Assembly: GCA_964532595.1 (NCBI GenBank)
Contig: CAZHIQ010000007.1
Location: forward strand, 1 to 64,000
DNA from: Chryseosolibacter sp964532595
Lineage (GTDB): Bacteria; Bacteroidota; Bacteroidia; Cytophagales; Cyclobacteriaceae
Reading direction: 5' to 3'
Length of the DNA: 64,000 nucleotides
Positions 19,801-26,778 of the stretch are shown here, piece after piece. A program made the translations under genes and the position numbers. The first letter of the stretch is position 1; each line of letters starts with the position of its first letter. The notes under the pieces were generated by a model, which had not been told where the DNA came from, searched no databases, and was given only the letters and a program-made list of their open reading frames with translations.

Positions 19801-19981
19801 TGGCGGCAGCGTTCTGAGCGTGAACGAAATCATCGAAAAGCTGAAGGTAGAATTCGGTAGCATCGCGATTGAGATGGAGACCAAGAAACTCCTTGACATT
19901 CATGCGCTCGGTCTCGGTGATACGCTCCCGCGCCACGATGGCAAAAAGTTGAATGATCGCCTTCAGCAATTCTTCACTCAT
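16886..19981 (-). CDS. ABCG-like ABC transporter with TerB-like N-terminal and extra C-terminal domain
   Basis: 1031 residues. Residues ~1-150 are helical and resemble a TerB-like domain (FAIVARERITETE ... HSERELSDRQ). A short beta-rich segment follows, then one ATPase domain with Walker A GASGSGKS (285-292), signature ISGGQRKR (391-398), Walker B ILFVDEP (411-417) and switch His448. A linker carries a CPEC pair (497-500). An ABC-2 membrane domain (about 585-775) is followed by ~200 hydrophilic, helix-rich residues and one last membrane helix near 985-1010. ATPase-before-membrane order on one chain is the ABCG half-transporter plan, so a dimer is expected. Substrate unknown. No accessory genes are adjacent. 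Confidence 0.88.
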   Translation of the reverse strand: MSEELLKAIIQLFAIVARERITETERMNVKEFLGLHLNRDATEFYLQLFDDFVHAQNAAANDKPDTLDPDTQQFVDDWAKIMQIVRQVNQALTMQQKMVMVIKIIELVHSERELSDRQGNLIFYIGQALKIPRADMQALKAFVTGQDIDELASKNVLIIDEGSDEKNYPGPRIVAKNLTGLIAILRLPEAETYFIKYLGITTLYLNSQLLKSRRVDIFPTGSTIRGNKIETIYYSDVIGMFLTEEHKTHITFTAEHIFYHFRSGRAGLQNINIAEQGGKLVGLMGASGSGKSTLLNVLNGSEKPSSGRVLINGIDIHQEPDRVRGVIGYIPQDDLLIEDLTVFENLYYAARLCFGEQSPGETGLLVEQTLQSLGLSEIRDLKVGSVLEKTISGGQRKRLNIGLELLREPAILFVDEPTSGLSSRDSENIMDLLKELSLRGKMVFVVIHQPSSDIFKMFDTLIIMDAGGFQIYYGNPIDAVMYFRDVVHAANKNQGACPECGNINPEQIFNIIETKIVNEYGRHTNTRKISPGQWYQYFKQRIKLPHIEHANEALPVSQRIPSRLKQFKVFITRDLLSKLSNRQYMVINVLVSPLLAFFIAYMVKYYDILGGDTDYSFYRNHNIPVYFFMSVVVALFLGLTVSAEEIFRDRKILKREQFLHLSRSSYLVSKVSVLLMISALQTMLFIVVGNSILEIPLSEVRYWLILFTCSCFANMLGLNISASFNSAVTIYILIPVLLIPQLLLSGVVIGFDRFNPSVGKPVGIPLAGELMASRWAFEAFMVTQFRDNPFERQFYDLDKEVAEADYKRIYLIPTLESKLAYCVNNRQHWRNRQHTGMNTAFELLRNEIHYELARVGKDRLPEVDRLAVGMFDSTVYESTARFLAQLKQFYANRAARLSEAKEEKVRALTRTPEALAHFNDMRDQFVNLAVSEAVKNVSSPDRIVEYEGKLIQKVFPIYADEHRPAHALDFSANLYQPTKHFAGYHVDTLYFNLAVIWTMTAFLFVTLYFDLLRRLIQLFGSNHKYRRRDRH

Positions 19982-20077
19982 GCAGTGGAATTAAGCCTTC
20001 AAAATAAGTAATAAAAACGGAAGCGACATAGCTAACTTAAGAAAGCCGTTACAAGGAGATGCTGCCATGAGTGCGGT

Positions 20078-20124
20078 AAAAAAACAAAAAGGCCGGGGTG
20101 GCGGCTAAGCCAACCTTCCGGCCT
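20078..20124 (-). terminator. Rho-independent terminator of the S41 protease gene
   Basis: On the minus strand a GC-rich stem built on GGCCGG/CCGGCC (with an inner GGC/GCC) is followed by TTTTTGTTTTTTT. It lies 22 bases after the protease stop codon. Confidence 0.85.
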
Positions 20125-20145
20125 CTGAAAGATCGCGATTAGGCT

Positions 20146-22173
20146 CTATCCTACTTTGGCTATAAGATCGCTAAGTACAAAGAGACCTTCGCGGAGGTAC
20201 TCGTCGTGAAGTTCAGTAAGATCCGTCACAGGCTCGCCTTCCCGGCCGGCGAGCCGGGTATTGAGATTATACGCTGCAGCGCGCTTTTGGGCTTCCTCCA
20301 TTTCCCTCTTCCGTACGGTCTCGTTGAGCGACACACGGGTATCTTGCATGCTTTTCTTCGCCATTGCGGTTGAATCCACGAAGCGGCTAAGCGCAGGATC
20401 CGTCTTCAGACGGTTATTGTACGACCGATTCAGCTCAGCCAGGACGCGTGTGTTGATCAGCGGGGTCTTTTTGTAGAGCGTTCCGCCGATTTCATCCCAC
20501 GGCAATGCGCTGGGGCGTGATCCCTCACCAAACTGGTCCGGATCGAGCGCTGACGGGAGTTGAATATCGGGGACAACCCCTTTGTTCTGAGTGCTGCTTC
20601 CCGTTACGCGGTAGAATTTCTGAAACGTCAATTTAAGCTGACCGACCTCATCGCCGGGCTGGCGGATAAACTTCCCCAGATCGATCACCGTTTGCACGGT
20701 GCCTTTCCCGTAAGTGGATTCACCGACAACAACTCCACGATTGTAGTCCTGAATCGCTCCGGCAAAAATCTCGGAGGCCGATGCGCTGAAGCGGTTCGTA
20801 AGAACGACCAGCGGACCGTTATACACTACTGCGGGGTTGTCATCGCGACCGACTTCGATTTTGTTGGCCGAATTCTTTACCTGTACCACCGGTCCGCTTG
20901 TGATAAAGATTCCGGTCAGGTCAATGGCTTCCGCCAGCGACCCTCCGCCATTGTTTCGGAGGTCAATGGCCAGACCATCCATTCCTTCGCGTTGAAGTTC
21001 GCGAATCAGCCGTTGCACATCGCGAGTGGTGCTGTTGTAGTTCGGGTCGCCCTTTTGATAAGCTTCAAAATCCATGTAGAAAGACGGAAGGGTAATAACC
21101 CCCAGCTTGAGGTCTTTACCGTCTTTCTTGTAGTGGATCATGCTTTTCCGGGCCTGTTGGTCTTCCAGTTTTATTTTGTCACGTACCAGCACATATTCCT
21201 GAACAGGGCCACCGATACCCGTTTCAGCCGGCAGTATCCCCAGACGAACCTTGGTACCTTTCGGCCCCTTAATAAGTTTTACAACATCGTCAATGCGCCA
21301 GCCGATCACATCGACCATTTCACCATCCTGCCCCTGTCCGACGGAAACAATGCGATCGTTGGTCTTCAGCAATTTGCTTTTTTCAGCCGGGCCGCCGGGA
21401 AGCACCTCAACAATTTTCGTGTAATCGTTCTCGGTCTGAAGGCGCGCACCGATTCCTTCCAGCGACAGACTGATACTCTGCTTGAAACGATCAGCCATTG
21501 CCGGCGACATGTAATTAGTATGCGGGTCATAAGACTCGGTGATACAATTCATGTACATACTGAACACGTCTTCAGTGTTAATGTCGCGCACGTAAGTGCG
21601 CACGAGACGTTCGTAGCGATCTCTGAGCGTCTTGCTAATTTCTTCCTGCGACTTGCCCGCCAGCTTGAGGCTTAGCGCCTGATTTTTGATGATCTTCCGC
21701 CAAAGCTCATTGAGCTCGGCCTCGTCTTCGGGCCACGGGGCTTTACTGCGATCCGTTTCGTAGTACTCGTCTAACGTATAATCAAAGGTTTCGTCGACAA
21801 GTTGGTTGAGCACATAATTCATGCGCTCGTCAAACCGCTGGCGAAAGACAGTGTAAATCTCATAGGCAGGCTCTACGCTTTCGCCACGGGTGAAGTCGTC
21901 AATAACAAACCTGTATTTTTCAAACCGGGCAATATCCGCTTTGGTAAAGTACGACTTGTTGTTGTCAAGCGCCTCAACGTATTGATCGAGAATTACGGAC
22001 GACAACGAGTCGTCAAGCGTGATACCGCGATAGTGGTTGTTATCAAGGATAAAGGAAACAATCTTGGCCTCTTTGCCATAAACGGCTTTAGGCCTCAAAA
22101 TCGTTGAATCAGGGTTTGCCGCCAGACCCACCAGGGGGAGGCAGGCCATCAACACAATAAATAACCGCTTCAT
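20146..22173 (-). CDS. prc: Carboxy-terminal processing protease (S41, Prc/Tsp-like)
   Basis: 675 residues with a cleavable signal peptide (MKRLFIVLMACLPLVGLAA). A helical N-terminal domain leads to a PDZ domain (about 235-315, LEGIGARLQ ... GGPAEKS) and then the serine/lysine protease core. The catalytic Ser is in SASASE (Ser465 by alignment to Prc) and the general base is Lys490 in GESTYGKGTVQ. The C-terminal helical region is of the Prc kind. It degrades or trims periplasmic proteins from their C termini, and in other bacteria it also affects peptidoglycan hydrolases. The zinc-ribbon membrane protein gene lies 86 bases upstream on the same strand. Confidence 0.94.
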   Translation of the reverse strand: MKRLFIVLMACLPLVGLAANPDSTILRPKAVYGKEAKIVSFILDNNHYRGITLDDSLSSVILDQYVEALDNNKSYFTKADIARFEKYRFVIDDFTRGESVEPAYEIYTVFRQRFDERMNYVLNQLVDETFDYTLDEYYETDRSKAPWPEDEAELNELWRKIIKNQALSLKLAGKSQEEISKTLRDRYERLVRTYVRDINTEDVFSMYMNCITESYDPHTNYMSPAMADRFKQSISLSLEGIGARLQTENDYTKIVEVLPGGPAEKSKLLKTNDRIVSVGQGQDGEMVDVIGWRIDDVVKLIKGPKGTKVRLGILPAETGIGGPVQEYVLVRDKIKLEDQQARKSMIHYKKDGKDLKLGVITLPSFYMDFEAYQKGDPNYNSTTRDVQRLIRELQREGMDGLAIDLRNNGGGSLAEAIDLTGIFITSGPVVQVKNSANKIEVGRDDNPAVVYNGPLVVLTNRFSASASEIFAGAIQDYNRGVVVGESTYGKGTVQTVIDLGKFIRQPGDEVGQLKLTFQKFYRVTGSSTQNKGVVPDIQLPSALDPDQFGEGSRPSALPWDEIGGTLYKKTPLINTRVLAELNRSYNNRLKTDPALSRFVDSTAMAKKSMQDTRVSLNETVRKREMEEAQKRAAAYNLNTRLAGREGEPVTDLTELHDEYLREGLFVLSDLIAKVG

Positions 22174-22259
22174 AACTTTCTGGAACGTAAAAAAACCTTC
22201 GGGGTTAGCCTGTTAACGATCCCGCCCCTCAAATAATTCGGAAGCAAGTATTGTACCCG

Positions 22260-23153
22260 TTATTGGTTGTTCTCTTCAATTTCGCTCAAAAAGCGCTGTG
22301 CCTGGCTGATATCCCCGAATTCATAGAATTTAGAACCACCTTCAGGCGATTTCACCTCAACCTTGATGATAACCGTAGATTTATCCTTGTAGAAGGTGTG
22401 TTTGCCGTGCTTAAAGTCGTCAGCCTCCATTGTTGATATCTTGAAGGCCGTGGCTCTCACCGATTTGCAGTAAGAACACTCGTAGTGCTTGATCAATTCC
22501 CCCTGCTCGGTGCCTGTAGGCTGCTGCGTGATTTCCTCGCGAACAACCTTCATGGTGTAGAAGCCGCAGTTTCCGCATTGAAGCGCCTGCATGTGGCCGG
22601 GGTATTTTTCCACAATAACATCGCTCGTCTGTTCGTCGATCCAGACGTCGTAATCGACCGAGAACACATCCTCCTCCGCGCGCATACCTTCATCAAGGTG
22701 TACATCCTCTTCGTGCTCAGCGAGCAATCTCATCTTGTTGCCCGTTTTGGGATTGATGCGCGGCGTATAGCGCCATTTTCTGAGGCGTTTGTTGAGGCGT
22801 GTCGGATAATAATATTCCAGGATAAGGAAAGCCACATAGCCCACCAGCGTACCTCCGGCAACTGAAATGAAGAGGCGGACGAAGAACCACACACCCATCG
22901 TATCAAGACGATCCATTCCATACCGGTTGACCAGCATGGCAACACCGATAGCGATTATTATAAATACCAGTTCGAGATTGCGAATCTCTCGTCTGCTTAT
23001 AAAGTCGTATTTTCCTTTAGGCGTCCTGATCGACGCAACCTTTGCGTGATGATAAATGAACAATGCGATTCCTGCTGCGAACATGATCAGCGCTCCGTAG
23101 AGCATGCCCTGATGCCAGAGATCGAGAAAAGCACTGGATTGATTTTTTTCCAT
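22260..23153 (-). CDS. Three-helix membrane protein with cytoplasmic zinc ribbon, unknown function
   Basis: I do not recognise a named family. The 297-residue protein has three hydrophobic helices (about 17-34, 61-77, 88-113). An acidic stretch (LLAEHEEDVHLDEGM) is followed by a zinc-ribbon-like domain with Cys193-x2-Cys196 and Cys226-x2-Cys229. The end is beta-rich (STVIIKVEVKSPEGG). The ribbon should face the cytoplasm if the positive-inside rule holds, given the basic loop NKRLRKWRYTPR after helix 3. It precedes the Prc protease gene on the same strand. A role in membrane-protein quality control is one possibility, resting only on that adjacency. Confidence 0.75.
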   Translation of the reverse strand: MEKNQSSAFLDLWHQGMLYGALIMFAAGIALFIYHHAKVASIRTPKGKYDFISRREIRNLELVFIIIAIGVAMLVNRYGMDRLDTMGVWFFVRLFISVAGGTLVGYVAFLILEYYYPTRLNKRLRKWRYTPRINPKTGNKMRLLAEHEEDVHLDEGMRAEEDVFSVDYDVWIDEQTSDVIVEKYPGHMQALQCGNCGFYTMKVVREEITQQPTGTEQGELIKHYECSYCKSVRATAFKISTMEADDFKHGKHTFYKDKSTVIIKVEVKSPEGGSKFYEFGDISQAQRFLSEIEENNQ

Positions 23154-23220
23154 ACTTTTGGCTTAATGGTTTTAAATATAAAAATTTATAGCATTAAGCG
23201 GGCGCTTTTAAGCGATTGCC

Positions 23221-23364
23221 ATGAAAAAAACGGTATTTCGATTTCTTTCGCGCGTTAACCGCTGGGTGCTGCCGCGATATAGTCAGCGCGACCTCAGCAA
23301 ACTGTCACGACTCGACAAAGCGCTTATCGCATGGCGTTACTGGGTGACCCGCAACGCCCTGTAA
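23221..23364 (+). CDS. Small conserved basic protein (47 aa)
   Basis: A 47-codon gene reading MKKTVFRFLSRVNRWVLPRY at the start, then SQRDLSKLSRLDKALIAWRYWVTRNAL. Short proteins of this pattern (a KxxxFxxLxxLNKxxLPSY-like start and an IGWRYWVTxxAL-like end) are, as I recall, widespread in Bacteroidota, where some are labelled SsrA-binding protein by mistake; it is far too short to be SmpB. It is strongly basic with an amphipathic end. It sits alone on the plus strand between two minus-strand genes, one base before the stop of the MazG-like gene. Function unknown. Confidence 0.72.
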   Translation: MKKTVFRFLSRVNRWVLPRYSQRDLSKLSRLDKALIAWRYWVTRNAL

Positions 23365-23365
23365 G

Positions 23366-23839
23366 CTACTCCTTCTCTATGATAGAGCGCAGGTCAGCGG
23401 GACTGTAGTTCACCGACTTGATGGTCTTGTCATCGGAACTGCGATACACAAGCCACTTATCCCCTTCTTTTCGGTAATAGCATTCCGTACCATCCTTCGC
23501 GCGATAGTGCTCTACGGTCTGGCGTGCCTCCTCTTCAGAGTCGCAAGCCTTGCTCATATTAGAACGCTGGACTTCCTCAAACAGTGTGTTGAATTTTTCC
23601 CCAAGTCCAAATTCCAGGACGGCGCCAGCCAACACGTATTGAAGATCGCACAAGGCGTCGGCTACCTCCGTGATGTCTTTATCGCGGATCGCCGCCTCAA
23701 GCTCTCGCAACTCTTCCGCCAGCAAGGCTACGCGCAGTTCACACCGGTTCTGTGGGGGTATAGTGGGTTTCGAAAGGATAGGATGCTTGAATGTTCGGTG
23801 GAATTCTGCCACCATCTTTAAAGCGTCAGGTTGTTTCAT
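23366..23839 (-). CDS. MazG-like nucleoside triphosphate pyrophosphohydrolase
   Basis: The frame can be read from 24094, but the upstream part crosses a promoter and gives a poor sequence; the ATG at 23839 (MKQPDALKMVAEFHRTF) is the fitting start, giving 157 residues. The all-alpha NTP-pyrophosphatase signature is present: AEELRELEAA with metal-binding glutamates, then EVADALCDLQYVLAG. Such enzymes split nucleoside triphosphates, often non-canonical ones, to monophosphate and pyrophosphate. A C-terminal extension of about 50 residues (CYYRKEGDKWLVYRSSDDK) is beta-rich. It is divergent from a small hypothetical gene. Confidence 0.82.
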   Translation of the reverse strand: MKQPDALKMVAEFHRTFKHPILSKPTIPPQNRCELRVALLAEELRELEAAIRDKDITEVADALCDLQYVLAGAVLEFGLGEKFNTLFEEVQRSNMSKACDSEEEARQTVEHYRAKDGTECYYRKEGDKWLVYRSSDDKTIKSVNYSPADLRSIIEKE

Positions 23840-23905
23840 AGGTCCTAAGTTATGGTCGCCGTCGATCAGAAAAATCGGATATTTTGGCACCGGCAATAAC
23901 GGCAT

Positions 23906-23939
23906 TTTGCAACAATATTGGAGAAATCCCGTATTTTTG
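23906..23939 (+). promoter_or_regulatory. Bacteroidota-type promoter
   Basis: A TTTG at 23906-23909 (-33) and TATTTTTG at 23932-23939 (-7, exact TAnnTTTG) with a 22-base spacer. It should drive the small hypothetical gene downstream and lies in the divergent gap after the MazG-like start. Confidence 0.6.
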
Positions 23940-24038
23940 TGCGTGACCTTCTTTAGAGTCCAATCGGTAGTCAGGGCGTTCTGCCTCTTCACGGGAATCA
24001 TATTCCTGAATATGGGCTTTTTTCTGGCCGAGGTCAGT

Positions 24039-24302
24039 ATGCTCGACATCAAGGACAAGGAGATGATCGAAAATATCTGTAACCTGGTCATCAATGGAGG
24101 TCTTGAAGAAGAACGCGACGGCCACTCGTCGGGCGTCGAGGGTGGGATGAAGACAATCAGCCTTAACGCCGAGGCGTTGCGTCTCCACCATTCATCACTT
24201 TACCTTATTGCTTCGCGGAACTTCCGCGAGATGTCGGACAACTACCTCAACGCCGACTATTCCGAGATCGTTTCTCCTCCTCCAGAAGCCATCAGCGCTT
24301 AA
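24039..24302 (+). CDS. Small hypothetical protein (87 aa)
   Basis: I do not recognise this protein. It begins MLDIKDKEMIENICNLVING, has a polar Gly/Glu-rich middle (GGLEEERDGHSSGVEGG) and ends in an amphipathic helix plus a proline-containing tail. An in-frame ATG at 24012 would add nine residues; the longer frame back to 23670 is antisense to the MazG-like gene and is not credible. A good promoter lies about 100 bases upstream, which supports a real gene. No signal peptide or membrane segment is visible. Confidence 0.55.
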   Translation: MLDIKDKEMIENICNLVINGGLEEERDGHSSGVEGGMKTISLNAEALRLHHSSLYLIASRNFREMSDNYLNADYSEIVSPPPEAISA

Positions 24303-24408
24303 TTACTCTTTCTTTTTTTCTGGTGTTTCACAGACATCGTGGTGCAGTTCGTACTGTGCCAACCGTGTCCATCGACACGCTGTATTGTATTTCTACAAAC
24401 CTTTATTC

Positions 24409-25062
24409 ATGAAAACGTATCTCGATCTCCTTGAAAATAATAAGCGCTGGGTTGCTGAAAAACGTAAACAAGACCCCGACTTTTTTGAACGCCTTGCCAG
24501 CGGACAACACCCTGAAATTTTATGGATCGGCTGTTCCGACAGCCGTGTTCCCGCCAATGAAATAACAGGCACCCAGCCCGGCGACATTTTCGTCCATCGC
24601 AACATTGCGAACATGGTCATTCACACCGACATGAACCTGCTCAGTGTTCTTGATTACGCCGTCAACATCCTGAAGATAAAGCACATCATCGTGTGTGGTC
24701 ACTACGGATGCGGCGGAGTACAGGCGGCCATGACGAACAAGCAGTTCGGTTTGGTCGACAACTGGCTGCGCCATATCAAAGACACCTACAGAGTCAACAG
24801 CGAGGAACTCGATAGTATTGCGGACGAACAAAGCCGGCTAAACCGGTTCATTGAACTGAATATCATCGAACAGGTATACGCCCTGGCTAAGATTTCCATC
24901 ATCCAAAACGCCTGGGCACGGGGTGAGTACCCGATGTTGCACGGGTGGGTATATGAGCTGCGATCGGGCCTCATCAACGACCTTGGTGTGACGCTCGACA
25001 GCAAGTCTGTATTGCCTAGTATTTATAAGGTCACAGCGCCGTTGACGGAAACTAACGTGTGA
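24409..25062 (+). CDS. Beta-class carbonic anhydrase
   Basis: 217 residues, interconverting CO2 and bicarbonate in the cytoplasm. The zinc site is intact: Cys42 and Asp44 in CSDSR, His98 and Cys101 in GHYGCGG. The EITGTQPGDIFVHRNIAN stretch is typical of the bacterial clade related to E. coli Can. The start is ATG at 24409; longer readings of this frame run through an A/T-rich leader with no homology. The SulP transporter gene begins 10 bases after the stop and is surely co-transcribed. The pair suggests bicarbonate supply. Confidence 0.95.
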   Translation: MKTYLDLLENNKRWVAEKRKQDPDFFERLASGQHPEILWIGCSDSRVPANEITGTQPGDIFVHRNIANMVIHTDMNLLSVLDYAVNILKIKHIIVCGHYGCGGVQAAMTNKQFGLVDNWLRHIKDTYRVNSEELDSIADEQSRLNRFIELNIIEQVYALAKISIIQNAWARGEYPMLHGWVYELRSGLINDLGVTLDSKSVLPSIYKVTAPLTETNV

Positions 25063-25072
25063 GGAGGATTGT

Positions 25073-26641
25073 ATGACAAGAGTTACTAGTTCGAGCCGCG
25101 GTATTGTTAATGATCTGTCGGCCAGTGTTGTTGTTTTCCTTGTAGCCCTTCCGTTGTGTCTGGGTATTGGTCTGGCATCTACGGGGCGTCCCGACCTGGT
25201 CTTTGCCGGCATAATTTCCGGCATTGTCGGAGGTATCGTGGTTGGGTTTGTGAGCGGCTCGCACATCGGGGTCTCGGGCCCTGCTGCGGGTCTGGTAGTT
25301 ATCGTGCTCACAGCGATAGAGACACTGGGAAGCTTTGAGGCGATGATGCTCGCCACAGTGATCGCCGGAATCCTGCAGCTTATCGGAGGATATTTACGGG
25401 CGGGTATTATCGGTTATTACTTCCCCTCTTCGGTCATCAAGGGTATGCTGGCGGCGATAGGTCTCACCCTGATTCTCAAGGAGATTCCTCACGCTCTGGG
25501 ATACGACAAGGATTACATGGGCAATCAGGCAATCCTGCAGCCTGGAGGCGAAAGCGCCTTTGAAGGGATTACCCACGCCTTCGCGGCCATCAGCCCCGGG
25601 GCAGTCGTGATCAGCATCGTTTCGCTTATGCTGCTGATCCTGTTTGAAAGGCCGTTCTTCCGCAACTATGCGGTATTCCGGTTCCTCCCCGGGGCTCTGT
25701 TCGTTGTCGTTATCGGCATCCTGCTCAACGCCTTCTACGGCTCCGTGATACCCGGATGGCAACTAACGGACGAACACCTGGTACAACTCCCGGTAGCTAC
25801 GGATGCAGCCTCGTTTATCGGGTTCTTCCGTCTGCCGGATTTTTCGGCGCTGACCAACCCGACGCTGTACGTAGTGGCCGGAACGATCGCCCTGGTGGCC
25901 AGTCTCGAAACGTTGTTGTGTGTGGAAGCCACCGATAAACTCGACCCGCTGAAGCGAACCACCCCTACAAACCGGGAATTGAAAGCACAGGGGGTTGGGA
26001 ATATCGTTGCCGGAATGATCGGCGGGCTACCCATCACTCAGGTTATCGTAAGAAGCAGCGCCAACGTAACAGCCGGAGGCCGGACGAAAGTCTCGGCGAT
26101 CATGCACGGGTTTATCCTGTTGCTGGCCGCCGTTGCCATCCCGCGACTTCTGAATCTTATCCCGCTGGCAAGCCTCGCGGCCGTCCTGCTAATGGTGGGA
26201 TACAAGCTCTCGAAGCCTGAACTGTACCGCGGGATGTTCCGACTCGGTCATGAGCAGTTTCTGCCCTTCATTGCCACCATTGTCGGGGTATTGCTGACGG
26301 ATCTTCTCCGCGGAATCGCCATTGGAATGGCCGTGGCTATCTTCTATATCCTCCGGAAAAACTACAAGCATTCGTACCATCTCCGGCAGGAAAAAGAAGC
26401 CCAGCGTCAGGTCATCACCATTGAGCTCTCCGAGGAAGTTACTTTTCTCAACAAAGCAAGCATTCAGGACCGCCTGGAAAGAGTCCCTGACAATTCGCGT
26501 GTGATCATTGACGGAAGACGTTCCCAGCATATCGACCACGACGTACTGGAAATAATCCACGACTTCCGTGCCCACGGTGCCCGCCTCCGCAACATCGAGG
26601 TGGAAACATTAGGGATCGACAGCGCGTTGATCAACAGTTAG
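25073..26641 (+). CDS. SulP-family anion transporter with STAS domain (probable bicarbonate transporter)
   Basis: 522 residues with about 12-14 membrane helices of the SulP fold (for example LPLCLGIGLASTGRPDLVFAG and VSGPAAGLVVIV), followed by a cytoplasmic STAS domain from about residue 430 (EEVTFLNKASIQDRLERVP). SulP proteins carry sulfate, bicarbonate or dicarboxylates. Coupling to a carbonic anhydrase gene 10 bases upstream favours bicarbonate, as known for other SulP/anhydrase pairs, but this is inference. GAGGAGG just before the ATG is a strong Shine-Dalgarno, unusual in Bacteroidota, where most leaders lack one. A strong terminator follows. Confidence 0.9.
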   Translation: MTRVTSSSRGIVNDLSASVVVFLVALPLCLGIGLASTGRPDLVFAGIISGIVGGIVVGFVSGSHIGVSGPAAGLVVIVLTAIETLGSFEAMMLATVIAGILQLIGGYLRAGIIGYYFPSSVIKGMLAAIGLTLILKEIPHALGYDKDYMGNQAILQPGGESAFEGITHAFAAISPGAVVISIVSLMLLILFERPFFRNYAVFRFLPGALFVVVIGILLNAFYGSVIPGWQLTDEHLVQLPVATDAASFIGFFRLPDFSALTNPTLYVVAGTIALVASLETLLCVEATDKLDPLKRTTPTNRELKAQGVGNIVAGMIGGLPITQVIVRSSANVTAGGRTKVSAIMHGFILLLAAVAIPRLLNLIPLASLAAVLLMVGYKLSKPELYRGMFRLGHEQFLPFIATIVGVLLTDLLRGIAIGMAVAIFYILRKNYKHSYHLRQEKEAQRQVITIELSEEVTFLNKASIQDRLERVPDNSRVIIDGRRSQHIDHDVLEIIHDFRAHGARLRNIEVETLGIDSALINS

Positions 26642-26667
26642 GGGTGCCCCGCATACTTGAGAACGCT

Positions 26668-26707
26668 AGCTGTCTTGCCTCTGTAATGGCAAGACAGCTT
26701 TTTTTTT
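26668..26707 (+). terminator. Rho-independent terminator after the SulP gene
   Basis: A perfect 12-bp stem (AGCTGTCTTGCC with its complement), an 8-base loop and a run of nine T. It separates the anhydrase/SulP operon from tyrS. Confidence 0.95.
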
Positions 26708-26753
26708 GCCTGATGCACACCAGGAATAGCCGTCCCCTTGGTGCAGATTTTTC

Positions 26754-26761
26754 TATCTTTG
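26754..26761 (+). promoter_or_regulatory. -7 promoter element of tyrS
   Basis: TATCTTTG, followed by C, an exact TAnnTTTG match, 17 bases before the tyrS ATG. It decides the start: the open frame runs back to 26644, but that part contains the upstream terminator. Confidence 0.75.
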
Positions 26762-26778
26762 CGGCACAAAAACCGACA

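Noticed and set aside
20067..20108. A 13-codon plus-strand ORF after AAGGAG near 20053, beginning MSAVKKQKGRGGG
   Set aside because: It runs through the A-tract and stem of the S41 terminator, so the sequence is explained by that hairpin; chance ORF.
23670..24038. Upstream extension of the 87-residue gene (210-residue frame)
   Set aside because: It is antisense to the MazG-like coding sequence and precedes the mapped promoter at 23906-23939.
26644..26778. N-terminal extension of TyrRS
   Set aside because: This stretch contains the upstream terminator and the tyrS -7 element.
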